Source: Planctomycetota bacterium (GTDB lineage: Bacteria; Planctomycetota; UBA1135; GCA-002686595). Taken from it: 64,000 bases of DNA. The stretch spans positions 1-64,000 of the forward strand of contig JAKLKU010000007.1 of NCBI GenBank assembly GCA_023150475.1, read 5' to 3'. The notes beneath the pieces were generated by a model, which was given only the letters and a program-made list of their open reading frames with translations, had not been told where the DNA came from and searched no databases. Shown here one piece after another: positions 44,938 through 52,499 of the stretch. The stretch's first letter is position 1. Every line of letters begins with the position of its first letter. A program made the translations under genes and the position numbers.

Positions 44938-46161
44938 GTGACGGTTGTTAACCTGCGCGACGTGCAAGACCTGATCGTGATCGGCGGAGGCATCGCGGGC
45001 GCGAGCTTCGCGTTCCACGCCGCGCGCGCCGGCGCTCGGCCGCTCGTGCTCGAAGCGGAAACCGAGGCGGGTGGATGCCTGACGACGGAGCGCGCGAGCT
45101 TCGGCTTCTGGTACGAGCTCGGCGCGCACACCTGTTACAACTCGTACGGCGCGTTCCTCGAAGTGCTCGAAGGCTGCGAGCTCATGAGCGAGCTGCAGCC
45201 GCGCGCGAAACCGGTGCTGCGGTTCCTCGACGACGGCCGCGTCCTGCCCGGCAAGAACCTCGGACTGCTGCTCTCGCAGTTCTCGAAGCTCGAGCTCCTC
45301 GGTGCGATCCCGCGCTGGTTCGGCGGCAGCCAGACGGGCGCGACCGTGCGTTCGTACTACTCGCGCTTCGTCGGCCCGAAGAACTACGCGCGAGTGCTCG
45401 GACCGATGCTCTCCGCGGTGCCGTCGCAGTGCGCCGACGAGTTCCCGGCGGACATGCTGTTCAAGAAGCGCCCGCGGCGCAAAGACGTGTTGCGCAGCTT
45501 CACGCTGAAGCGCGGCTTGCAGACGGCGGTCGAGCGCGCGCTCGCGCGGCCCGGCGTGACGTTGCGCACGAATGCACGCGTCGCGAGCGTCGAACGCGAG
45601 CCGCGCGGGTTCGTCGTCGTGCTCGAAACCGGAGAGCGGCTCGCCGCGGCGAAGCTCGCGCTCGCCGTGCCGCCGGGCGCCGCGGCGAAGCTGCTCGGAG
45701 GCGTCGATCGCGAGCTCGCGCGCCTCGCTGGTGGTCTCAAGGAGGCCGAGCTCGACACGCTGGGCTTCGCGGTGCGCGCGGAGCGCGTGCAGGTGCCGCC
45801 CGCGACCTTCCTGATCCCGTTCGCCGATCAGTTCCACTCGATCGTGACGCGCGACGTCGTGCCGGACCCGACGTGGCGCGGTTTCGCGGTGCATTTCCGA
45901 CCCGGGCTCGCGAGCGACGCGCGCATGCGCCGCGCGTGCGCCGTGCTCGGGCTCGCGCCGACGGACCTCGAAGCGGTGCGTGAACGCCGCGTGCGGCTGC
46001 CGTCGCCGGTGCTCGGCCACGCGGAGGTGGTGCGCGCGCTCGACGAGCGGCTCGCGAAGCTCCCGCTCGCGCTGACCGGCAACTGGTTCGGCGGCCTCGC
46101 GATCGAGGACTGCGTGCAACGCTCGAAGAGCGAGTGGCAGCGCCTCGCGGCGTCGGGCTGA
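44938..46161 (+). CDS. FAD-dependent oxidoreductase, protoporphyrinogen oxidase-like
   Basis: About 407 residues. The N-terminal FAD-binding Rossmann motif is LIVIGGGIAGASFAFHAARAG...LVLEAE, then GGCLTTERASFGFWYELGAHT. The C-terminal PLALTGNWFGGLAIEDCVQRS matches the last FAD-contacting motif of HemY/HemG-type oxidases. TAACCT at 44949-44954 lies seven bases before a second in-frame GTG at 44962 (VQDLIVIGGG), which may be the true, leaderless start. It probably oxidises a porphyrinogen or another tetrapyrrole-like or amine substrate. Confidence 0.85.
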   Translation: MTVVNLRDVQDLIVIGGGIAGASFAFHAARAGARPLVLEAETEAGGCLTTERASFGFWYELGAHTCYNSYGAFLEVLEGCELMSELQPRAKPVLRFLDDGRVLPGKNLGLLLSQFSKLELLGAIPRWFGGSQTGATVRSYYSRFVGPKNYARVLGPMLSAVPSQCADEFPADMLFKKRPRRKDVLRSFTLKRGLQTAVERALARPGVTLRTNARVASVEREPRGFVVVLETGERLAAAKLALAVPPGAAAKLLGGVDRELARLAGGLKEAELDTLGFAVRAERVQVPPATFLIPFADQFHSIVTRDVVPDPTWRGFAVHFRPGLASDARMRRACAVLGLAPTDLEAVRERRVRLPSPVLGHAEVVRALDERLAKLPLALTGNWFGGLAIEDCVQRSKSEWQRLAASG

Positions 46162-46260
46162 CCGCGCGAGCGAGCTCGAGCGCCGTGCGAACGCGCGCGA
46201 CTCGCGTGTCTCTCGCCGCGCGCGTCGTCCGAACGACGCGCAAGCGTGCTCGCGTCGTCG

Positions 46261-47697
46261 TCACTTCGCCGGCCGCGAAGTCGTCGTGTGCAAGCCGGCT
46301 TCGACCGCTGCGCGCAGCGAGTCACGACTCACGTGCAACGAGCCCGGCGCGCCCGTCGCCGTCCAGGTGTCCACGCGGCCGAATAGCACCGTGAGCTCGC
46401 CGGCTTCGTCGAGCAGGTACGGGTTCGATACGACCACGAGCTCGCGCCTCGCGCCGTGCTCGAAGCCGAGGCTCGCCGGCGGGATCGTGAATCCGAACTC
46501 GTCGACGTCGTTCGGCCGCTCGACCGTCCCGAGCGGTTCGCGCGAAACGCCCGAGAGCACCAGGATCGTCTCGGCCGGAAGTCCGCGTGTGGCGCAGAAC
46601 TCCTCGCGCGAGTCACCGTCGAAGTCCCCGATCGGCGCGAGCGACTGCCAAGGAGTCCACGTCTCGAGCGACGCGCCGTCCTTGCCGGACAGGATGCGAG
46701 CGGGGCCGTCGGAGCTGGTCGCCAGCACTTCGTCGATGCCGTCTCCGTCGCGATCGCGGATCGCCGCGATCTCGAAGCCCAGGAACTCGTCCGGTTCGCC
46801 GACGGCGCTCCACAGCGGCGCGAGATCGCGCCCCGAGTAGGCGTGGATCGAACCGCGCAGCTCGAGGAAGCCCGGTCCGTACGGCGCTCCGACGGCGACG
46901 TCCGAGATGCGATCTCGATCGACGTCGCCGATGCGGCTCGCGGCGACGCCGAACCCCAGATCGGCGAGTTCGACGTCGTGGGGATCCTCGTCGCCCCAGA
47001 CGACGCGCGGGCCGTCGGCCGCCGCGAGCATCCGACCGTCGCGTGCGGAGAGCACGAGAACGCACCCGGGAACGCCTTCGGAATACGCACCCTCGCCGCA
47101 CGCGATCAGGTCGCGTCGTCCGTCCCCGTCGACGTCGTCGCCGAGCGCGAGGCTCGAACCGAGGCCTGCACGCGGCGTCGGTCCGTACGTTTCCCAGATC
47201 GTCGCACCGCTCCGACCGGAGATCACGCGCACCGCGCCCGCGGACTTCCCGCCGCACGAGTCCTCCTCGAGGCCCAGCGCGAAGTCCGCACCGCCGTCAC
47301 CGTCGACGTCCTCGACCCCGAGCACGGACCAGTACGCCAAGAGCTCGCGTTCCCCGATTTCGTCGGGCTCGTCGCTGCGGTCCGTCGCTCGCGCTTGGAC
47401 GCGCAATCTAACGAGCGGCCGGCCGCTCGCGCCGGACACGATCCAGAGCTCGGGCCGCTCCGTTTCGTCGACCGGATCGAAGCGTGTGCGCAACGCGAGC
47501 TCGTCGGTGCCGTCGCCATCGACGTCGCCGATCACCGTGGCCCACCATCCCGAGTGCTGCGAGTCCGACGGTTCGAGGTCGTCGACGCACGCGAGCGCCG
47601 CTGCGCCCACGAGCAGTGCTCCCACCGCGACGGAGCCGTTGCGAGCCCGTGCACGGGTCCGGCAGCAAGCGTCCAAGCGAGCTTCGCAGAGAAGCAC
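46261..47697 (-). CDS. FG-GAP-repeat lipoprotein
   Basis: A 478-residue protein with a lipoprotein-type N-terminus (VAVGALLVGAAALACVDD, Cys at about residue 37). FG-GAP/calcium loops recur: DVDGDGTDELALR, DVDGDGGADFALG, DVDGDGRRDLIAC, DVDRDRISDVAVG, DRDGDGIDEVLAT and DFDGDSREEFCAT. It probably forms a seven-bladed propeller on the outer membrane. It resembles the lipoprotein at 12796-14091 and lacks the type A and B C-terminal domains. Convergent with the PPO-like gene. Confidence 0.8.
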   Translation of the reverse strand: MLLCEARLDACCRTRARARNGSVAVGALLVGAAALACVDDLEPSDSQHSGWWATVIGDVDGDGTDELALRTRFDPVDETERPELWIVSGASGRPLVRLRVQARATDRSDEPDEIGERELLAYWSVLGVEDVDGDGGADFALGLEEDSCGGKSAGAVRVISGRSGATIWETYGPTPRAGLGSSLALGDDVDGDGRRDLIACGEGAYSEGVPGCVLVLSARDGRMLAAADGPRVVWGDEDPHDVELADLGFGVAASRIGDVDRDRISDVAVGAPYGPGFLELRGSIHAYSGRDLAPLWSAVGEPDEFLGFEIAAIRDRDGDGIDEVLATSSDGPARILSGKDGASLETWTPWQSLAPIGDFDGDSREEFCATRGLPAETILVLSGVSREPLGTVERPNDVDEFGFTIPPASLGFEHGARRELVVVSNPYLLDEAGELTVLFGRVDTWTATGAPGSLHVSRDSLRAAVEAGLHTTTSRPAK

Positions 47698-48024
47698 GTC
47701 CCGAGCCTATCGCGAGTTCGAACCGCCGTCGCGCAAACTCGTCGCCGTCGCGCCCCGAGGGCAGCGCGCGGTGCGAGCGGCTTGACTTTGCGACACGCCG
47801 AGCCGCGCCCACGAACGGTCGGCGACGACGCTCGCGGCGCTCGATACGAACTCGCGGCGCTCGATTCGAACTCGCGGCGCTCGATACGACCTCGCGCAGC
47901 TCGATACGACCTCGCGCAGCTCGATACGACCTTGCGCAGCTCGAGACGAACTCGCGCAGCCACGCGGACTCGTGGTCCACATGGCTGCGCAACGGGCTCG
48001 AGCGTCGAAGTCGCTCGCGGCCGA
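47698..48024. other. Intergenic stretch holding the 20-bp tandem repeat
   Basis: 327 bases between two minus-strand FG-GAP genes. Apart from the tandem repeat at 47831-47960 I see no gene, terminator or clear promoter. All frames through the repeat stay open because of its composition, so the short ORFs here are not real. Confidence 0.5.
47831..47960. repeat. 20-bp tandem repeat, six copies plus a partial
   Basis: Full units start at 47841, 47861, 47881, 47901, 47921 and 47941, consensus TCGATACGA(A/C)CTCGCG(G/C)(C/A)GC, with a half unit at 47831-47840. Neighbouring units differ at one to four bases. There are no spacers, so it is a minisatellite. Confidence 0.9.
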
Positions 48025-49737
48025 CTACGGCGCGAGCAGGACCAACGCGGCGTTGCTCAGGCCGACCTTGTTCACGGCGAGAGCCGTGTCGCGGTACCAC
48101 GCCTGCACGTGGAAGATCGAACCTGCGCCGAGACCCTTGCTCTGCATGTAGGTGTGGGTGAACGTGTAGCTCAACACGCCGGTGCAGTCGGCGCCGCTCG
48201 AGCTGCCGCCGCTCGCGACGACTCCGGTGCGCGTCTGAGGCGCCGCGACGCACAACACCCCGCCCTGGAACGGCGTCCACAGCGGCGCCGCGTTCCAGAG
48301 GAACAGGCCGAACTTCTGGTTGATCACGTTCCCAGCGTGCACCGTGAAGTCGTCCGGGCCCGAGAACGACGTCGAGCCCGTGGAGTCGAGCGCCGGCACA
48401 CAGCCCTGCGAGTTCGTCTTGCCGACGCAGTACGTCGACGGCGACATCGGCGCATTCGCCTCGAACACGCGCGCGAACCCGTGCTGGCCGCCGTTCGCGC
48501 CGACGCCGCCCGCCGCGAAATCCGCGCGGCCGTCCGCATCGACATCGCCCAGCGACGCGACCGAGCGACCGAGGTAGTCCGACGCGTTGCCGATCGCGCG
48601 CCCGAGCTCCGCGCCGTTCGCGCCGGAGAGCACCGAGATCAGCCCGTCGTAGGTGGCACTCGAGTAACGGTACGTCTGAGCGCCGACGACGAGCTCACGG
48701 ATGCCGTCACCGTCGACGTCGCCGATCGCGGCGAGCGCGCCGCCGAACATGCCGCCGTTGACGGGGCTCGTTCGTTGCCACAACAACGCTCCACTCGCGA
48801 CCGAGTAGACGTACACCGAGCCGTTCGACGTCGGGTAGGGCTGATTCATCGCGCCGATCGCGACATCGGCCGAACCATCGCCGTCGACGTCGCCGACGTC
48901 GGCGAGCGCGTTGCCGAAGTCGATCTTGGTGCCGGGACCGGTCCAGCTCTGCAGGAGCGCGCCGCTCGCGCCGGAGTACACGTACACCACGCCCGAGTCG
49001 ACGAACGCACCGTTCTGATTCGGTGCGCCCACCAGCAACTCGTCCACGCCGTCGCCGTCGCCGTCCCCGAGTCGCGCGACGCGCACGCCGAACGAAGAAT
49101 CCGCTTGCGTCGGACCGACGATCGACCAGAGCGCGTCGCCCGTCGCACCCGAATGCGTCCGCACGAGTCCGCGGTTCGTGCCGCCGCCGTCGAAACCGTG
49201 TGCGCCGACCGCGAAGTCGGGCGTGCCGTCGCCATCGAGGTCGCCCAGGCCCGCGACGGAAACCCCGAACATGTCGAACGGGAGGTCGCCGTCGACGTGC
49301 AAGAGCTCGGCGCCCGTCGCGCCCGAGAAGATCTCGACGTAACCGGCCGTCCCCGGGAAGTCGTGACCGCCGCCACCGGCGAAGTCGGGCGCGCCGACCA
49401 GCACGTCGTGCACGCCGTCACCGTCGACGTCGCCGGCGTCGGCGACCGCGAACCCGAAGTCGTCGCCGCCGAAGTTGCCGACCAGCATGTGGATCGGTGC
49501 CGCGTCGAGACCGCGTCGAACGTACGCGCGTCCGGGCTCGATCGTGTTGTTCGGGTGGAACGGCGCACCGACGACCAAGTCCGCGAGTCCGTCGCCGTCG
49601 ACATCGCCGATGCCGGCAAGCGCGTCGCCCGCGCTCTCCTGCGGCAACTGCCCGTTGAACTGAGCGAGCTTGATCTGCGCCAGACCGGGCGCGGAGAGCA
49701 GGAGGAAGGCCAGAGGCGCCGAGCTTCGAAGGTGCAT
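48025..49737 (-). CDS. Secreted FG-GAP protein with type A C-terminal domain
   Basis: A 570-residue protein. The start is the ATG at 49737, which opens a signal peptide (LRSSAPLAFLLLSAPGLAQ). Seven FG-GAP blades carry DVDGDGLADLVVGAPF, DVDGDGVHDVLVGAPD, DLDGDGTPDFAVGAHG, DGDGDGVDELLVGAPN, DVDGDGSADVAIGAMN, DVDGDGIRELVVGAQT and DVDADGRADFAAGGVG. The C-terminal type A domain follows (YCVGKTNSQGC, PFQGGVLCVAAP, VQAWYRD, LSNAALVLLAP). It is probably a calcium-stabilised surface protein. Confidence 0.85.
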   Translation of the reverse strand: MHLRSSAPLAFLLLSAPGLAQIKLAQFNGQLPQESAGDALAGIGDVDGDGLADLVVGAPFHPNNTIEPGRAYVRRGLDAAPIHMLVGNFGGDDFGFAVADAGDVDGDGVHDVLVGAPDFAGGGGHDFPGTAGYVEIFSGATGAELLHVDGDLPFDMFGVSVAGLGDLDGDGTPDFAVGAHGFDGGGTNRGLVRTHSGATGDALWSIVGPTQADSSFGVRVARLGDGDGDGVDELLVGAPNQNGAFVDSGVVYVYSGASGALLQSWTGPGTKIDFGNALADVGDVDGDGSADVAIGAMNQPYPTSNGSVYVYSVASGALLWQRTSPVNGGMFGGALAAIGDVDGDGIRELVVGAQTYRYSSATYDGLISVLSGANGAELGRAIGNASDYLGRSVASLGDVDADGRADFAAGGVGANGGQHGFARVFEANAPMSPSTYCVGKTNSQGCVPALDSTGSTSFSGPDDFTVHAGNVINQKFGLFLWNAAPLWTPFQGGVLCVAAPQTRTGVVASGGSSSGADCTGVLSYTFTHTYMQSKGLGAGSIFHVQAWYRDTALAVNKVGLSNAALVLLAP

Positions 49738-50322
49738 GGTGAGGATCTCCGTGGAGTGACGACCCATTCCGGCCGCTCCCATTCGGGCGACGGCGATGCG
49801 ACGGTAGGGCGCTAGCGAAGGCCTGACATGACGCGGCGCGCCATGGGGGTTCACGGATCGTGGTCGACGGCGCGGGACCCGCCCGCGCGGTGAGCGACTC
49901 GCCGCCGACGGCGAGAAGACGATGCAGGAGGCCGCGTCTTGCGCCCCCGCGATTCTGGCACCGCACGTTGGATCAGGAAGTCCGCGTTCTTGGCATCGCC
50001 AGCGCGTTTCTCGGTCTCCGTGCACCCTTGCGGTGTGGGACGGCGGGTCCCGGGACACGCGGGACGCGTAGCGGGCGGACGCTCGGAAGCGACGGGCGCG
50101 CATCACACCGGCGCGCAGCGCATATTGGCGACGACCTCGACGGCAGCGCGTGCGACTCCCCGCGGGGATCACGACGGCAGAGACACCTCTGGGCTTCCAG
50201 AAAGGACTCGCCTGCGCGCGTTTGGTTGCACCCCGCTCGCGATTTTCGGCGCAACGTCGAGTGGCAGTACCCTTGCGAGTCCACGCGCCGCGCCCTGCTC
50301 GGCCGCCGCGGGCCGGCGCTGG
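49738..50322. other. Long non-coding or decayed stretch
   Basis: 585 bases upstream of the FG-GAP gene. It holds copy 2 of the repeated promoter-like element (50205-50269) but no reading frame with believable protein sequence downstream of it. It may be a long leader, a small RNA region or what is left of a lost gene. Confidence 0.45.
50205..50269 (-). promoter_or_regulatory. Repeated promoter-like element, copy 2
   Basis: Matches the element at 11-75: TACTGCC, CGTTGCGCCGAAAAT and AACC-N16-GTC in the same order and spacing (42 bases between the starts of TACTGCC and AACC in both). It lies 54 bases after the formylglycine-generating-enzyme remnant. The gene it once served, if any, is not visible. 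Confidence 0.4.
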
Positions 50323-50607
50323 TCAGCGACGCACGCTGTGCGCCGGGCGGACGCCGAGACTGCCGCTCGTCAGCGTCGGCAAGTCGTTGTTGCGGCCCGA
50401 CACGCGTGCGTACGACGCCGCGAACGTGAAACCGCCGCCGCGGAAGACCGGGCGCTGGGAAACTGCGTCGGACACGAGCGGATCGACGCGTCGGTCATGG
50501 GGCCACGCGGTACGGCGCGCGTCCGAGTTCCGCATGCCGAAGCCGGCGAGCAGAGCGTTCGGGCGCGCCGATCCGGCGCAGGTGACGGCGAGCCCGCGAA
50601 ACGTTTC
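50323..50607 (-). pseudogene. C-terminal remnant of a formylglycine-generating-enzyme-like protein
   Basis: An open frame ending at TGA 50323 reads LLAGFGMRNSDARR, then VFRGGGFTFAASYARVSGRN and GSLGVRPAHSVRR. The RGG..F/W, ...AR...RN and G.RP pattern is the usual end of FGE-sulfatase (SUMF1-type) domains. Only the last roughly 85 residues remain and no start is evident. The frame runs into the 3' end of the pirin gene on the same strand. It is probably a truncated gene left by deletion. Confidence 0.5.
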
Positions 50608-51496
50608 AGCGCAGGTCGAAGAGTAACGCTTCGAGTGCTCCGGGCGCCCCGAGTGCCCCGAGTGCTCCGAGTGCTCCGAGTGCTCCGAGTGCTCCGGCGG
50701 CGCGGATCGCGAGCTTGCCCGGCGTCTCGATGCTCGCGCCGTCGCCGGGTTCGAGCTCGACGCTCGGCTCGAGTCCGGCGTTGCCGATGCGCGCGCGGCC
50801 GCGGATCAGTTGCAGCCAGGCGCCCCGGCCCGGCGCGAGCTCGTGCTCGACCGTCTCGCCCGCGGCGAGCCGCACACGGTAGACGAACGCGTCTTGGTGG
50901 ATCGTCGCGCTCGCGTCGCGGCCGTCGGGCGAGATCAGCAGGACCTTGCGTGCGTCCGCGAGCTCGGCGCGCGGCTTCCATTCGGTGTAGCTCGGCTCGA
51001 GCCCGGCCCGTTCGGGCAGGATCCAGATCTGCAGGAAGTGGAGCCCGTGCTCACGCGACGGGTTGAACTCGCTGTGCGTGACGCCGCGGCCGGCGCTCAT
51101 CAGTTGGATCTCGCCCGGCGCGAGCACGCGGCCGTTGCCGAGGCTGTCCTCGTGTTGCAGCGCGCCTTCGAGCACGTACGAGAAGATCTCCATGTCGCGG
51201 TGCGGGTGCGTGGGGAAACCCGCGCCGGGCACGACACGATCCTGGTTGATCACGCGTAGCGAGCGGAAGCCCATGTGCGCGGGGTCGTAGTACTCCGCGA
51301 AGCTGAAGGTGTGGCGGCTGTCGAGCCAGCCGTGGCGGGCGTGACCGCGGTCCGCCGACTTGCGGACGCGGATCTTCGCTGCGGAAGTGCTGTCGGCCAT
51401 CGTGGGTGTCTCCAATCCGGCGAGGACGAGGGTCGCGGCAGCGGCACCGAGCAATCCTCGTCGTGTGGGGGAGGGTTGAGCTTGGAAAGCGTCCAT
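50606..51496 (-). CDS. Pirin family protein with a Tat signal
   Basis: A 296-residue bicupin of the pirin family. The core has HTFSFAEYYDPAHMGFRSLRVINQD, the metal site HPHRDMEIFSYVLEG and MSAGRGVTHSEFN; pirins include quercetin 2,3-dioxygenases. The ATG at 51496 gives a twin-arginine signal (TRRGLLGAAAATLVLAG), unusual because pirins are normally cytoplasmic. A later start at MADSTSAAK would remove it. The tail carries Gly-Ala-Leu triplets encoded by a 9-bp repeat. It is divergent from a LysR gene with a shared operator, so it is probably the regulated target. Confidence 0.88.
   Translation of the reverse strand: MDAFQAQPSPTRRGLLGAAAATLVLAGLETPTMADSTSAAKIRVRKSADRGHARHGWLDSRHTFSFAEYYDPAHMGFRSLRVINQDRVVPGAGFPTHPHRDMEIFSYVLEGALQHEDSLGNGRVLAPGEIQLMSAGRGVTHSEFNPSREHGLHFLQIWILPERAGLEPSYTEWKPRAELADARKVLLISPDGRDASATIHQDAFVYRVRLAAGETVEHELAPGRGAWLQLIRGRARIGNAGLEPSVELEPGDGASIETPGKLAIRAAGALGALGALGALGALGAPGALEALLFDLR
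50633..50695 (-). repeat. 9-bp tandem repeat in the pirin gene
   Basis: Seven copies of GAGTGCTCC (plus-strand sense, two with substitutions) encode repeated Gly-Ala-Leu in the C-terminal tail of the pirin. In-frame copy-number change would lengthen or shorten the tail without a frameshift. Confidence 0.9.
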
Positions 51497-51559
51497 GGGT
51501 TCGTTCGGGCCCAAGCTAAGCCGCAGAGCCCGGACGCTCCAATGCTTCTTGCTTCCGAA

Positions 51560-51582
51560 GGTCATGCCGCGCGGTTATGACC
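51560..51582. promoter_or_regulatory. LysR-type operator
   Basis: GGTCAT-N11-ATGACC is a perfect inverted repeat with the T-N11-A core of LysR regulators. It lies between the divergent pirin and lysR genes and ends eight bases before the lysR ATG, so it fits autoregulation plus control of the pirin gene. Confidence 0.8.
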
Positions 51583-51589
51583 TCGGGCC

Positions 51590-52486
51590 ATGGAGCTCGA
51601 TCAACTGCGCGGATTCGTTGCGGCGTCCGAGGAAGGCAGCATCTCGCGGGCCGCGGTCCGTCTGCACGTCACGCAACCGGCGCTGAGCCGCCAGATCGGT
51701 CGGCTCGAGCGCGAGCTCGGCGTCGATCTCTTCGCGCGCGTCAAACGACGCATCCATCTCACCGAAGCCGGTCGTTTCTTCCTCGTGCGCGCTCGCCGGA
51801 TCGTCTGCGACGCCGAAACCGGCGTGCAGCAGCTCAAGGAGCGCTACGGCCGCGCGAAGCGGGTCTTCCGACTCGGCGTGCTCTCGGCGTTCCTCGACGA
51901 CGTCGTCGCTCCGGCGGCGCGCGAGCTCGCGCGTTCGGCGCCGAAGGTCCGGCTCGCGCCGTTCGAGCTCACGCCGCGCGAGGCGCTCGATCGTTTGCGC
52001 GCCGGAGAACTCGACGCGGTGCTCTCGGGCAACGTCGACGCCGCCGAGCGCGAGCTTTTCGTCGTGCGCCGACTGGTGCGCCATCCGCTCGCGGCCGTGC
52101 TGCCCGCCGAGCATCGGCTCGCCGCGGCGCGGACGATCTCGCTCGCCGAGCTCGCGGACGACCCGTTCGTGTCGCTCTCCGATGCGTTCTTCCCCGGCCG
52201 GCGCGCGTTCCTGGTCGCAACCTGCGAAGCGGCGGGCTTCACGCCCGAGATCGCGCACGAAGTCGATTCGCTCGGCCTGTGTTTCGCCGCGGTCGCGGCG
52301 GGCGACGGAGTTGCACTTTCGCCGCACCACAGTCGCAAGTTGCCGCACGCGGGCTGCGTGTTCGTCGCGCTCGCGCCGCCGGTGCCGCAAGCCGAGCTCT
52401 TCCTCGTGCGGCCGCGCGGCGCGGCGGGCGACGAATGCGCGCGGCTCGAGCAGGCGCTCGCGGCGCACGCCGCGCGACTGGGGTAG
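51590..52486 (+). CDS. LysR family transcriptional regulator
   Basis: A 298-residue regulator. The N-terminal winged helix-turn-helix is typical (MELDQLRGFVAASEEGSISRAA, LHVTQPALSRQIGRLERELGVDLFAR, LTEAGRFFLVRAR). The effector domain spans about residues 92-295 (FRLGVLSAFLDDVVAPAAREL, LRAGELDAVLSGNVD, HPLAAVLPAEHRLA). It is divergent from the pirin gene with a T-N11-A operator between them. Its stop overlaps a TAGCAT element before the next gene. The effector cannot be inferred. Confidence 0.93.
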   Translation: MELDQLRGFVAASEEGSISRAAVRLHVTQPALSRQIGRLERELGVDLFARVKRRIHLTEAGRFFLVRARRIVCDAETGVQQLKERYGRAKRVFRLGVLSAFLDDVVAPAARELARSAPKVRLAPFELTPREALDRLRAGELDAVLSGNVDAAERELFVVRRLVRHPLAAVLPAEHRLAAARTISLAELADDPFVSLSDAFFPGRRAFLVATCEAAGFTPEIAHEVDSLGLCFAAVAAGDGVALSPHHSRKLPHAGCVFVALAPPVPQAELFLVRPRGAAGDECARLEQALAAHAARLG

Positions 52487-52489
52487 CAT
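52484..52489 (+). promoter_or_regulatory. TAGCAT -10-like element
   Basis: TAGCAT, which also contains the lysR stop codon, lies ten bases before the ATG at 52500. It is the same hexamer and context as before the gene at 33400. Confidence 0.35.
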
Positions 52490-52499
52490 CGACGCCTCG

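Noticed and set aside
47831..47960. CRISPR array
   Set aside because: The 20-bp units follow each other without spacers and vary internally, and there are no cas genes.
49860..50429. A 189-codon plus-strand ORF
   Set aside because: Arg/Ser/Pro-rich with no domain and no start signal; it runs antisense to the FGE remnant and the repeated promoter-like element.
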